Part shown: positions 49,307 through 60,834 of the stretch, one piece after another
Position numbering within the stretch: position 1 is the first letter of the stretch
Layout: each line of letters opens with the position of its first letter
Assembly (NCBI GenBank): GCA_965153455.1
Contig: OZ234496.1
Span: 13,632,304 to 13,696,303, forward strand
Reading direction: 5' to 3'
DNA from: Sphagnum compactum
Taxonomy: Eukaryota; Bryophyta; Sphagnopsida; Sphagnales
Length of the DNA stretch: 64,000 bases
Position numbers and translations under genes: made by a program
Notes under the pieces: model-generated
Told to the model about the DNA's origin: nothing
The model's database searches: none
The model's input: only the letters and a program-made list of their open reading frames with translations

Positions 49307-51397
49307 ATGAGTACTATTGAGGAAGAGCTGAACGCAATGCTGCAAACTGACCACCATAGCAGCCCGGCTCATTCGTCTCTAGCAAGTGTTGTCGCTCTGA
49401 CCAGCTCTACAAGTATGGGTTTAGGATCAGAGCACATGATGGACATTTATGATTTCTCTTCTCAGTACTCATCACTTCGTGCTGGAGCCGGAGCACCAAG
49501 GCAGCTCATTTCATCTCCCACAGGAGGAGGAAGAGGGAATAGCTTGTCCTGTGTAGAGACCTCGACCACCTCTGGTGTGCTAATTTCTCAGACTGCAGGA
49601 GGAGTCCCTGCAAGTAGGTCAATGGCAGCTTTGCAGCAGCAACCACTGTGGTCATTTGGTGACACTGACCAGAAGTTTGAACTGGATCCGAAAAACCGAG
49701 TTCTGAAAATAGCAGCACACATGATCCAAGCCAATAATCATCCCATGTTGCGAACGACTCCAGATGCTCTCGGCTCTCAAGGTTTTGGCGGGGGAGGCAG
49801 CTTGCAACGCTACCACTCAGCTCCAAGCTCTTTGCTACAGAGCTTGGTGGATGAGGATGCTGCTTTCCAGGATGCTTTCTCTCAGGTCTCGAGTACTCCT
49901 CTAGTGGGGAACCCTGCTGCTGGCCAAAACAACACTAGGGATCATGGACTCATGATGAGAGATAGCGTTATCCCGGCTTCATTCTTCTCAGGCAACAACA
50001 ACAACCTCACACCAATAACAGAGGGTGTTCCTCAGCCCATGGAGACAGACAAGCTTTTGAATGTGGCCTCCTCCACCTTGCACAGCTACAATCAGTTTCT
50101 TTCACCTCCAACTGAACCTGATCAGAAGCGACCTTCTCAGCCTGTTACTTCCATGATGTTTGGCATAAAGCAAGAGTCTAAACTGCCTGGTACTTCTGTC
50201 CCTCTCTCTCTCTCTTTCTCTCTCTTCCCCAATTCAAGAGCTTCTGGAATTAAATGTGTCTTGTTCTTTTGGCTTGAAGGAATTGTGGATTTGTTGATGA
50301 AAGATGCAGCTAGATCCTCTTTGTGATTGACTGTTGATCTCTATTTATGCAGCAGCAAACAGGACATTGCTGGCCAAGAACCCGCATCAACTTGCCTGCA
50401 AAGATAACCAGCTTGTTCGCCAGAGCAGTTTACCTGCAGACTGGTTTGCAACTTTGAATGATCCCATCGATGATCTCAATTCACAAATCCCATTCATGAC
50501 ATCATCTCCTGATCAGGAGAGTTTGTCAGGTGGAATATCTGAGGAGACTGGTGCTGCTGCTGGTGTAAGTGGCAAGTCCTCTATGTACTCTAGCCAGGAT
50601 GATTCTTTTCTTTTCAGTGATACGACAACAACATCAGGAGCTGATGGAGGCCTGTGGCATCCTCCAACAAGTCCAGGTACTACACAATTGTTGCTTCATT
50701 TTTCTTTCTTCCAAGTTCAGAATCTTAGCAATTCAGCAGTTTACTGCATCCTACATCTCTCGTGAATCTTTCTAGGGGATAACATGGAGAACCTTCTAGA
50801 TCAGAAGAAGAAGGGATCATGGCTTGTGTCTTTGTGTGCATGGTCAGTTGCAATTTCTTGATCTTAGACTTTGGTAATTGAGCACCAAAGATTTCTCTGT
50901 TCTTGTTGGGTTGTCCAGTGGGTCTTGGAGGTAAGCGGCTCCGTGGAGTTCTTGGTGACACAACAGTTGACAGAGGTGTGTCAGGGGAAGAAGGTGCACT
51001 GCAGGGCAGGCTTGGGGAACCAGCTGGCACCTTGATTAGACATTCAAGTCTACCTGCAACGATAGCCAGGTCATCTTATAGTCCAACTTTTGACGATGAC
51101 CTAGCTGACATCTCAGTGCCATGTCAAACTCGAGCAAAGCGTGGCTGTGCCACTCATCCCCGTAGCATTGCTGAGCGGGTGCGCCGAACCAAGATCAGTG
51201 AGCGCATGAAGAGGTTGCAAGACTTGGTCCCCAACATGGACAAACAAACCAACGCATCAGATATGCTGGACAAAGCTGTTGAATATGTCAAACAGCTGAA
51301 ACAGCAAGTGCAGGATCTTTCTCACACAGTTGTTCAATTAAGGGAGATGCAGCAGCAGGTGAAAGGAGGAGGGATAAAGGGAAAAGAAGGCAAGTGA
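49307..51397 (+). CDS. bHLH transcription factor, subgroup IX (FBH/bHLH122-type)
   Basis: This is a nuclear DNA-binding regulator. Exons 49307-50189, 50353-50676 and 50919-51397 join in phase to 561 aa. The start [12 protein letters not shown] is the first ATG of the frame; the open frame upstream has no earlier ATG. The protein has a long Ser/Gln/Gly-rich N-terminus, two subgroup-typical Arg/His-Ser-Ser-Leu-Pro motifs ([10 protein letters not shown] in exon 2, [10 protein letters not shown] at 443-452), then [20 protein letters not shown] leading into the bHLH at about 478-530. E488 and R492 are the conserved DNA contacts. [20 protein letters not shown] spans the loop and helix 2. A short coiled-coil tail and a basic KGKEGK end follow. 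Arabidopsis relatives (FBH1-4, bHLH122) bind E-boxes in flowering and ABA-related promoters; the role here is unknown. The whole bHLH lies in one exon. Confidence 0.93.
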
Positions 51398-52453
51398 AGT
51401 TCAACAAGTGTAAAACAAAAAAATGATCATTGGAGTACCTAATGGATGTTTGACTCTTTCTGGAGCTCCTTGAGAGCTTCAGGATGTGTACAGTAGCTAA
51501 CCCCCTTAACTTTGTTATAACCCTGATGTGAGATCCTCTGAAAATTCCAAATGGTGTCCCTGGCTGTAGAGAGAGAGGTTCATGTCCTGTTGAAAAAGGC
51601 AGCTGTCTTCAACAGACCAAGTTGCAAGGTGGCTAGCAGCTCAAAATTTCTGGCCTATGTTGCATCCTGGAAGAAGAACCCAATTTTGGCAAGATTACAA
51701 TCCCCAATTCTTTTTCTTGTTTCCAACAGCATTGGGTTCCATTTCAGAAGCAGGGAGGAAAGCAGGTGGGGGATGTGGGGTTGTTTGTGGGAAAGGGCAG
51801 GGATGGGGTAGCACAGGAGGAACAAGAGCTGCAGCTGGTCCAAGCTCCCTGCATGATCTTGAACACACCCATGAGATCTTCTTTTCTCAAAAGCTTTTAC
51901 TGGGATTCTCCATTATGATGCTGCTGAAGGTCAAGCGGAGCCAAAAGAAGTGGGTTCTTCCAAGTCCAAGAGAAACTAGGTACCTGATGGCTCTCTCTCT
52001 ACTTACTTGTCCATTTTGGTTTAGATCAATGACAGAAGCTAGCTACTGAGGGAACAACATTTTTTAAACATTAAAACCTCAGGGCTCATCTCTGCTGGTT
52101 CATGAGAGTTTCCAAAAATCTTGTGTGCAACAAGAGGTAAGTAAGAGAGGCCCAAAAGATTGGCAAAGTTGCTTGGTGCTGCCAGCCTAACCTTGCCCAA
52201 GGCTTTCGCATTAGTGGAATGAAGCCACTCAGGAATGGGGTGGCAGGCAAGGGGTTGGTTGTCTACATCATCTAGGCTATTAATTTCTTCTTCAGGCTTT
52301 GTGTAAAGTTATGTGGAGGTTCCATTAAATACACTGGAGTTGGTAAATTTGAAGCATGTTATGTAAAGAAAGGTGCAGAACTGGCCTGTTACTATACATT
52401 GACTCAACCGTGGTTGGGGGTTTTTTCCCCTCAGGGGTGGTGAATTTAATATT
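51398..52453. other. bHLH gene 3' UTR and downstream sequence
   Basis: Composition remains transcribed-like for about 900 bases after the stop, so a long 3' UTR is plausible. Open frames of up to 130 codons have no resemblance to known proteins. From about 52.4 kb the sequence passes into a gypsy relic. Confidence 0.45.
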
Positions 52454-53252
52454 AAATTCAAACTGAGTAGTGCTTATCATCTCAAAATTGATGCCCAAAC
52501 TAAAAGAACCAATCGAACCTTGAAGGATATGCTAAGAATGCATGTTGCAATAAGTAATGAACTTGACCACAACACTTGTATCTAGTGGAATTTGCTTATA
52601 ATATGAATTGGCATTCATCCATTAGAACAAGCCCATGCTTTGTACGGACATGAATGTTTGACTCTCTTTTCCATATCTTCAAGATGGAAGGTATAAATGA
52701 GATAATTGAAAATATGCAATACACCTTGAAATTGGTTAAAGAAAGTATGTAAAGTGCCTTCAAACAAGCCAAGTTTTATGTTGACAAGAACCAAAGTCTT
52801 TGAAGGTTCAAGGTTAATGATAAATTGTTTTAAATGATAAATCAAAGTGGTTTGAGTTTAGAAAAATGCCAAAAGTTGTCCCCTTGATTTTGTGAGTCAT
52901 TCACCATACCAAAAAAAATAGGGGAATTGGCCTACCAATTGAATTTCCCAAACTATTGGAAGATGCATGACATATTCAATGTTAGAGTATTAAAGCAATA
53001 TGTGTCCAACCCCATTCACCTATTGCCTACATTACCGTAAACATTAAATGAATCAAACACTATAGTTGAATTATAAAAGATTATAAAGATTGAAGTTTGA
53101 CAATTTTAGGAACAAAACTTGGAATGAACTTTTAGTAAAATGGAAACACTACCCTATGGATGAAGCTACATAAGAAAAAAAATTGACTTTAAGGTTAATT
53201 TCTTTGATTTTTTTATCATCGAAGACAATGACATGTTTTACAAGAAGGGGAG
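52454..53252 (+). pseudogene. Decayed 3' end of a Ty3/gypsy polyprotein, with polypurine tract
   Basis: In order on the plus strand there are: the end of the integrase core (KFKLSSAYHLKIDAQTK, then TNRTLKDMLRMHVAISNELD), a shifted frame with YLVEFAYNMNWHSSIRTSP, the post-core KLSPRF...IPKKIGELAYQLNFP and YWKMHDIFNVRVLKQYVS, and a chromodomain-like piece with LVKWKHYPMDEAT. The integrase Glu expected near DAQTK is altered. Stops and frameshifts interrupt every segment. The order integrase, then chromodomain, then polypurine tract (AAGAAGGGGAG, 53242-53252) identifies a chromovirus-type element. Only the 3' portion remains in this form. Confidence 0.85.
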
Positions 53253-53322
53253 TGTATCAACTCATGAATGAATAATTGTTGAGAGCAAGTAGGATGCAAC
53301 CAAAGGTGACACCATGACATGA

Positions 53323-54026
53323 CTAGTGGGCTCCCGTGCCTGCAAGGCACGACACGGCACTGGGAAATGATATTTCATCCACATAATCATTCCTCCTAAT
53401 TGGACGGAACTACAAATACATGATATCTCATCCTCATAACCACCCATCCAGAACTCTGAGCTCATTGGACGGAACGTAAAACGTATAATTTCATCCACAT
53501 CATCAATCCATCCAGAACTCCTCAGTGGATAGAATTATATAAATACATAATATTTCATCCACATCATCAATCCATCCAGAACTCCTAATTAGATAGAATT
53601 ATACAAATAAATAATACAAATACAGAACTGCCAGGTTTTCGTGCACAGAACTGCCGGGTTTCACGAAAACCCGGAAAAGAGGAGCCAGGCAGGTTTTTGG
53701 GATCTGGGTTTCAGGACCTCGACCAGACGGACAGGCGGGTCCCGATCTGGGTTTCAGGACCTCGACGGACGAAGAAGACCTCGCCTTTCAGGACCTCGAC
53801 GGACGGAGGACCTGGGTTTCAGGACCTGGACACACAGACAGACAGACACACAGACAGTTATATACGTCGCTTTTCTCTGCGTCCAGTCACTTTTCTCTGC
53901 GTCCAGTGGTCACAGACAGTCTGCGTCCAGTGGTCAGTTATCTCTGTGGCCGGTTCTGCCACAGAAAATGCTCCCAGAACGTCGTCGGACGGACGGACGC
54001 ACGGACAAGGTACTTTATATATAAGA
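53323..54026 (-). mobile_element. Non-autonomous Helitron, 704 bp
   Basis: Read on the minus strand, the element starts TCTTATATATAAAG at 54026 and ends CTAG at 53323. An 8-nt spacer before the end separates it from a hairpin, CGTGCC-TTGCA-GGCACG (53351-53335). It lies between a host A and a host T. These are the defining Helitron termini: 5' TC, a 3' subterminal hairpin, 3' CTRR, and A^T insertion without target duplication. The interior has ATCCATCC-type repeats (53.36-53.6 kb) and GGTTTCAGGACCTCGAC/GGACGGAC repeats (53.7-54.0 kb) and no Rep/helicase frame. It interrupts the gypsy LTR and is therefore younger. Confidence 0.85.
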
Positions 54027-54240
54027 TTAGGAGTTACCATCCGCATGGAGGTGAAAGTGTATATATAAGCTAAAAGGCTTTTAAAAGCCATAAAAAACAT
54101 GCATGAAAGAAAGCACAAAAGGGTAGGAAAAAAATATGGAAAACAATTTTGGATATTTTTTGGTTGTGAAGGAGATTAGGAGATTTCAAGACAAAGAAGG
54201 GGGACCCTCTATGCTCATGGTTTGGGCAACGGACCATGCT

Positions 54241-54605
54241 TATTGTAACTATTGTAAATTGTGGATGCAAGCATTTTTGTTTATTGGTTGTGTTTTTGGT
54301 TAAAAAGGAAGCAAAGATTGTGCACTTGTGTGATTTCTTTTAAGTCCTACAATGTGGCAAGCAAATACATATGGTCACTTTATAATTGACCCTCATGTCA
54401 CTAATTTCGTAATCGACAAAGATTATTGTAACTATTGTAAATTGTGAATGCAAGCATTTTTGTTTATTGGTTGTGTTTTTGGTTAAAAAGGAAGCAAAGA
54501 TTGTGCACTTGTGTGATTTCTTTAAGTCCTACAATGTGGCAAGCAAATACATATGGTCACTTTATAATTGACCCTCATGTCACTAATTTCGTAATCGACA
54601 AAGAT
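54241..54605. repeat. 182-bp tandem duplication
   Basis: TATTGTAACTATTGTAAATT starts both copies at 54241 and 54424, and each runs to GTAATCGACAAAGAT. The copies are almost identical (a GG/GA change and one T missing from a T-run), so the duplication is recent. It is probably internal to the gypsy LTR. Confidence 0.92.
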
Positions 54606-56280
54606 AGATAAAACTATAACAAAAGAATTGAAAACCATCATAAACAACTGCAACGGAAAAAAGTTGAAACAAACATAAGAATTTGAAAAATTGGCAATGT
54701 TTTTAAAATTGCAATAGATGCAAGCACAATTAATTGTCTACATAGTTTTATTTATTACAATATAATAGATTCATCTAGAACATTTCAAGTTCATTAACAC
54801 ATCACCCTTACAAGAAACATACATTTGTATTGAAAAATATCAAATCTTTAAAAACATTGCATCCTAATTCCATAGACATAATGTCCGCATTAGTAATAAA
54901 AAAATACAATGAAAAATAAAAATATTTTGTTAGTAACAACCTTATTGAATTTGTTATTAATCACAACCCACATGTTATCAACCAAAAAAAGAAAAAACCC
55001 CCATATAATTTATTACATTGATTATAATTAAAATTGTGACCTAAACAATTATTATAGAAATTAACTACTATTATTCCAATCTTTTTTCAAAACCAAATAA
55101 TATACATTTGAAGAAAATCATGCCACATGGCATGATGCATACCATTGCACACGAAAAAAACATTGTTCCCATTAAAAGAAATTCAAATATACAACTTATG
55201 TGACAAAAGTCAACATGTAACGAATTGGGTTAACATTAAATCACAAGCCAATGAATTAGCATGTACAAATGATAGACAAATATAGATGGATAAATTTCAA
55301 AATGCAAACATTCCATCTCCACCATCAGTTGTTACTAGGTTGTTATTAACTACATAGGATTTTTTTTGAACCTTATAACATTAATTTCAAATATGTTGTC
55401 ACAACACATGCTAATACCTCAACCATTCTTGATTCACACAATGTCAAGGTAATGTTGGAAAACATATTTTGCCTATTAAAAAATATAATTCACTATTACA
55501 AAATATTAATATAAAATGTTTTATGTTTGACAATATAAGAAGAAAAATAGTGAACCAATTCATTTATTTATCATAAGAGGCTTTGGCACAAACAAAACTT
55601 TCACTTTAATGTTTTTAATTGAAAATTATTTCAATTCTATAACAAACATTCATAATTAGACTTTTGGAAAAAAAAACAATGGCATGCACATGAAAAATCA
55701 TGCTCAATATGGATGGAACGACAATTCATTCGAAACACTCTACTCCTTTGACTTGCAAAGATTTTTCATCTTTAGGTCTTAAATGACTAGATAGTTTGTT
55801 TGATAAAAAATATAACCAATTACAATTCATAGTGTTAATGAAATTTTGCTAATAAGGAAAAAGATATTAAAGTTCATTGATAGGGGACTAAGATCCATTA
55901 AATGCATACATAACAAGTTTTTTTTGGGAACCTTTAACATGTAATGTCATTGTCATTGGAGATTATCAAATTCAATTAGTTCATAAGATAGAAGTTTTCA
56001 AAACTGATACTAAAAACCTTAATAATTAAGGGTTAAACTTTTGGTCAAAACATACCAAATGCTATGAATGAAAAACGCATAAAAAATATGAACAATTCCT
56101 TATTATTTTGAATTGCTAGACAATCACAACTTGACATTAATATCATAAATGACCAAGATTTTAAAATCCCACCAAATGATGCAAATTTTTCATACTTGTT
56201 TTTATACAAATGAAGCAAGGTTTAAACACAATGAATTCACTTTCTTGTAAGCATAGGAGATGTATACATATTACATAAAC
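54606..56280. other. AT-rich intergenic DNA
   Basis: No open frame of 60 codons or more occurs on either strand, and no RNA, tandem array or terminal repeat was seen. Confidence 0.6.
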
Positions 56281-58660
56281 AAGACAAAGTCACACAGTAC
56301 TTCTCCAGAATGCTTGAACACAAAAGTGACATCTTTGTACCATCAGGGATTGTGGATGAAGACCGATTGTCTCATGTGAGCTCCTCCTGTCAGCAAGATG
56401 AAAAACAGAGTACTGTTAGATTGTGTTCCTCCACAGCCCTTCATCCTACTTGATTTGCATTATAGCAATGGAATGCACACTACATTGAAGAATGACCGAT
56501 TCCTAATCTCATATAGTTGAGTGTGAACAGGAAATGGCTATCACCTTAAACCTTGGTACATTTCCAACTGTTGGAGATTGCAATAAGGGTGCACTCTATT
56601 ATCCATAGCTGTTGCATTTCTACCTTTTACAATATGTCAGTTCTGTGTTGCTACCTTGAATCAGGCTACTGCCCCTTGTTGAAGGTCCAATTGACAATGT
56701 CTTCTTCATTGCTACTATTCATCACGTGGGCGCATATGGGTTAGGTGCCTGCCTTCTTCTGGCTACATAGAGTGGTCAGCTCATTGAATTTCCTCTTAAG
56801 CATGATAAATAACACAAGTGTAGAGAACCACTCAGGGACAAACCACCTCATATGTAAGAGTTGCTGGTCAAAATGCAACTGACGAACAACAGAGCAAGCT
56901 ATGCAGTATCCACATTGAGGTACAGTGACTAAATGACTCAGAATGATAGGTAACAATGTACCAAAAGATACTTCCAACTCCACCAGGTCTAGCTGGGAGT
57001 GACAGGAACTTATGTCATGCAATTGCCTGCTCACAACCCCCCTCAAAAAAACCATTGTAGATGGTTGGAATGGGAATTAGTACACACACTAGTCCACCCA
57101 TCATGAAAAACTTATTTTTTGCAAGCTCTATAGCACCCTGGTTACAGTATCCAACTGTAACCTGGCATTTTCACAGAAGCCCAGGTGACAGGTGATAGCC
57201 TGAAAAGAATAGAGGCAGAGGAAACAAACTTAAAAGAGAGACCTTTGCAGCTAATGTAAAAGAATCACTCTCCTGTTTCCTGCACACATTCATTAAACCC
57301 ATGTAAATGTCATGCTAAAATATCTCAAAAGCTTTCTAGTGGGAGCAACCTGCAAGCTGAGACATGGTCTATACTGCAAATAACTGCTACAACTGGCCTG
57401 AGCTACTTCCAAACCAACCATAGGACCAAGAAGACACATACGTCAAAAGAGATTCTGTACTTCAAACATCTCCCTCACATAACTCTATGCCCTGCTTCAC
57501 AGTGAGGTCAGTGATTGAAATTATGGATCCTTCTGCAGACCCAGAGACATTGTTGGCTCTATGGCAACCTCTACTGCACCACAAGCTGAGCTTCTTGAAA
57601 TAGCATATCATCTGCAGCTTTGTAAGGATAGCATTCCTGTAGCTTCTGAGATAAGACTGCAGAGCTAACAGTTTTCTAATGAACATCAGTCTAAAGCTCC
57701 TACCTGGTTACTTTTAAGGAGATTAGACTCCTGGAACTGCCAGCACCAGCTCTGCACTGGAGCCACCTGCACAACATGAACTGGAGGTCATGCCAGACTA
57801 TTCAAACCCACAGACTCATGCTTGCCTCATGATCAGCAGAACAGCAACAGAGCACACAGTATGGCTCAATACATTGAGATCATTGTCTGTTGCTTCCTGC
57901 CAAGAAAATAATGCAACCTGTGAAAAGCAGAAGATTACATTTTGATGCTAAGTTGAAACAGAAAATGTAAATGTGGAATGTTTACATAAATTGAACAATC
58001 CTGGAAAGATCATGTTTGTTGGCCCACCCTTTCTTTGACATATCAACAGCATGCAACTCAGCAGGTTGGGTAAAAGATTCTACCCCATTGGTCGCAATAA
58101 GATTTGTGGCAGCATAGGAAGCCTGCTGGTTCTCAGCCCAAAGTGGCACAGGAGTGTAAGAAGACACTGAAGAACAAATCTCACCCGGTTGCCACAGACA
58201 ACATAATTGGACAACATGTCAAGTGATGGAACATATTCTTCCAAAGTCAGGCAGGTCCATCCAACTGGTTTGTTGTCACATACCAAGCAACCTTCCAAAC
58301 TGGAACATTAAAACCCTCCTCAGTATCTTGCAGAATCCAAGAACAAATAGTTCCACCAATATCTATGATAAGGTTCAACAACACAATGTTTCTGCCTGCA
58401 GTTCATTTGCATGCTATTAGGTCAAATGGAATGACACACCAGGAATGAATTTGATGAGCAATCAACAACTGTACTTGATAGGCAATATTCCCTGTTATTA
58501 GCCACAAGGGCACCGACAATAACCGTCTAAAGCAATAAGCAAATCTCCTTCAGAACATCAAGCAATCCTATCTATGTGAAGGAGGCACCATTGCATTATA
58601 AACCCATTGTTTTGCTGGCAAAATGAACCAAATATAGCTAAAATGTAAAGAAACAACTGC
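56281..58660. other. Gene-like sequence downstream of the UBA gene
   Basis: Composition is clearly higher in GC than the neighbouring AT-rich DNA, starting sharply near 56.28 kb and continuing into the UBA coding exon. Minus-strand frames (for example at 57.05-56.74 kb and 58.30-57.98 kb) are open for 60-104 codons but unrecognisable. It could be an extended, possibly spliced, 3' UTR of the UBA gene or a separate non-coding transcript. Confidence 0.4.
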
Positions 58661-60832
58661 CTATGCAGGCAATGTAAAGAGATTTTTCCCTTCAAAAGGT
58701 GTAGTCCATTCATGATGCCCTCCCAACCCTGAACTACTTCCTGACTCCCCTTGAGACTTGTCGTTTAGTCCTAGTCCTGGTGAGCCCCCTTGTAACTTGG
58801 GTCCACTCCAAAGCTCGTAACAGTTTCCAGTTTCACCTGGAAAGCTTGCACTTTTTGATACTGGACAGGGGTTACTATCTTCACTGCTATGTTGCTCAGG
58901 TTGCCCACGCTCAGACAGATTTAACATTGTGGCTAGACTCCTCGAGATCCCCCACATACCTGAAGGTGAAGAGCCATGAGGGAATGCAGGCATGCTCCAG
59001 TCAATTGTCTTATAATCACAACCGCTTGCTGCCCCCATGGTCCAGTCAACTTGGGTACTGGAGAGGCCTGAACCCCAGCCCGTCAAGAGTCCAGAAGTCA
59101 AGGGCAAGGAGCTTTTTGAATGGGAGTGAGTGTTGGAAATGCTGGAGTAGGGCGGAAGAGAACCTGCTACCGAATCAAGTCCAATCCTGTCTGTGTGCCA
59201 ACTAGTTGACATTGGATCCAGCTGCGTTCGTTGCAAGGGATGATACTTTCCTGGTGGGACCTCTAAACTATATGTGCCAATATTCTTCATCACAGTATTC
59301 CCTGAAGAGCTGTCTGTGTACAGTGTATTTCCTTGAGAATTGTTAGGAAAAAGGACTCGAGGTAGAGAAGATCCATCTGCTGAACTTCCCTTCCAACTAG
59401 ACAATGAAAATGAAGGGGAGAAAGATGGTGATGGTGCACTGACATTAACACCTGCTGGGGGTAGTGTCACAGGAGAGAGAGGCAACACAGGATCCCTCCC
59501 TGTCAAATGCCCTGTAATGTGGTCTGAATCACCATTGAGGAAGGATGACCCACTTTGTGGTGCTAAAGGCGTTCTAGAATCCACCCTGTACTGCAGAGAA
59601 GATATGGGAAGGTGAGAAGCTGATGGAGCTGGACTAAATTGGGATGCTCTAAATCCATGGTTTGGAAGTCTTCCACTAACGGGTGGGAGAAACCTTTGCC
59701 ACTCTAAGGCCCCTGTTGAGGAAGGTATCTCAACCATAGAGGTACTAGCCCTTGTTCCTTCAGGTGATGGCTGCACAAGAGAGTGACCAGGAACCAGATA
59801 ATGACCATGAGATGAGCCTTGTGAAGAATTGAGCTCTCTCTCTTCTCTCCTGTCCTGCATCAAACCTTGGTACAAACTGTTTGACTGTTTGCTTGTGCCA
59901 TTTAAATGCTGCAGTGGTGGAGCTGGAGCAGGTCCCGTCAAAATCTGTTTCTTCATTGGATCATGGGTCAGCTCTGGAACTCCGCCTAACCTACTGCTGC
60001 TATCTTCCATAGGAACTAAGTGTGGCTGTGGATGTTGGCTCCTTAACCACTCTATTGCTCTCTCTAAATCCCCTTCACAAGCAATGACTGCTCTGTCTAT
60101 CTCTGGCCGAGAATACTTGTACCGTTCTTCCAATTCAGCCATATGTGCCAACTCCTCTCCTATATCTATCTTCAAATTGCCTTCCACATTAAAATCTTCC
60201 TTCTGCTTGCCCTCACCCCCTTCCAGAAGCCATGCTACAGAACGTTCAATGTGGCCTTCATTGCGGATAAAAGCCATGGTTGCCTGGTCAGCAGAGAATC
60301 CCATTGCTACAAGTTGCTGGGTAAGATTTTCAAGCTTGCGAGACATGAGATGATTGGTGGCACGCTCCCTCAAATCCTGTGCACGCCGCTCCTTTTGTCG
60401 TTGGTGTTTCTTCTCATTTTTCCAGCGAATCTTGTCACGCTTATCTGCACTTGGCCCTACCAATGCCGGTGGCCTTCCAAGCTTGGTGATGCCATTCCTA
60501 TCTTTCCCCACACTCTGCAACTGGTCTTCAGATTCACCAGAGCAGCTACCATTGTTGGATGTGGAGTCATACTCCATGCTGGGGGTGCTCACAGTGTTTA
60601 AGACATTGTCATTGTCATCAATGGACCTGAACCTGCTATTTGGATTGGGCACCCCTGTGTCTGGAGCCACTGCATCAAGCAAATGGAAAGTCCCAGAAGT
60701 GGGGTTGTAGGCATGTGCAGGGACACCAGCCCCAGCAGATGCATGTCGAGAAGACGCTTTCCACTCTTTAGGCAGAGGTTTTTCACCACTCTTTTCTGCT
60801 GGTATATTCCTTTGTTTAGCTCTGGGAGGCAT
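58661..60832 (-). CDS. Plant UBA-domain protein (ubiquitin-associated), 723 aa
   Basis: This is a single coding exon. The start is MPPRAKQRN at 60832. An ATG 30 bases upstream lies before a TTTTGCAG splice acceptor (60835) and is probably intronic. The sequence shows a conserved N-terminal GVPAHAYNPTSGTFHLLD (36-53), MEYDSTSNNGSCSGESED (86-103), a strongly basic helix (about 131-157), and a UBA domain at about 165-206 with the MGF loop (QLVAMGFSADQATMAF). A second UBA-like helical repeat lies at about 222-266 (YSRPEIDRAVIACEGDLERA), followed by a long Ser/Pro-rich disordered tail and the conserved C-terminal EWTTPFEGKNLFTLP. Plant members are annotated only as ubiquitin-associated/EF-Ts N-domain proteins. 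Ubiquitin binding is expected from the fold; the substrate and process are unknown. It is longer than the roughly 600-aa homologues I recall, through the Ser/Pro tail. Confidence 0.9.
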   Translation of the reverse strand: MPPRAKQRNIPAEKSGEKPLPKEWKASSRHASAGAGVPAHAYNPTSGTFHLLDAVAPDTGVPNPNSRFRSIDDNDNVLNTVSTPSMEYDSTSNNGSCSGESEDQLQSVGKDRNGITKLGRPPALVGPSADKRDKIRWKNEKKHQRQKERRAQDLRERATNHLMSRKLENLTQQLVAMGFSADQATMAFIRNEGHIERSVAWLLEGGEGKQKEDFNVEGNLKIDIGEELAHMAELEERYKYSRPEIDRAVIACEGDLERAIEWLRSQHPQPHLVPMEDSSSRLGGVPELTHDPMKKQILTGPAPAPPLQHLNGTSKQSNSLYQGLMQDRREERELNSSQGSSHGHYLVPGHSLVQPSPEGTRASTSMVEIPSSTGALEWQRFLPPVSGRLPNHGFRASQFSPAPSASHLPISSLQYRVDSRTPLAPQSGSSFLNGDSDHITGHLTGRDPVLPLSPVTLPPAGVNVSAPSPSFSPSFSLSSWKGSSADGSSLPRVLFPNNSQGNTLYTDSSSGNTVMKNIGTYSLEVPPGKYHPLQRTQLDPMSTSWHTDRIGLDSVAGSLPPYSSISNTHSHSKSSLPLTSGLLTGWGSGLSSTQVDWTMGAASGCDYKTIDWSMPAFPHGSSPSGMWGISRSLATMLNLSERGQPEQHSSEDSNPCPVSKSASFPGETGNCYELWSGPKLQGGSPGLGLNDKSQGESGSSSGLGGHHEWTTPFEGKNLFTLPA

Positions 60833-60834
60833 TG

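Larger units (their letters stand above)
53253..54605 (+). mobile_element. Ty3/gypsy LTR (3' LTR), split by a Helitron
   Basis: Directly after the polypurine tract the sequence begins TGTATCAACTCATG, the position and TG start expected of a 3' LTR. It is interrupted at 53322/54027 by the Helitron annotated separately. Beyond it, TATATATAAG (about 54058-54068) looks like the LTR's own TATA box. A 182-bp tandem duplication (54241-54423 and 54424-54605) follows. The right LTR boundary (CA) was not identified, so the end given is a minimum estimate. Confidence 0.6.

Noticed and set aside
59340-60710. Plus-strand ORFs of 90-174 codons opposite the UBA gene
   Set aside because: They are antisense shadows of a long, confidently identified coding exon.
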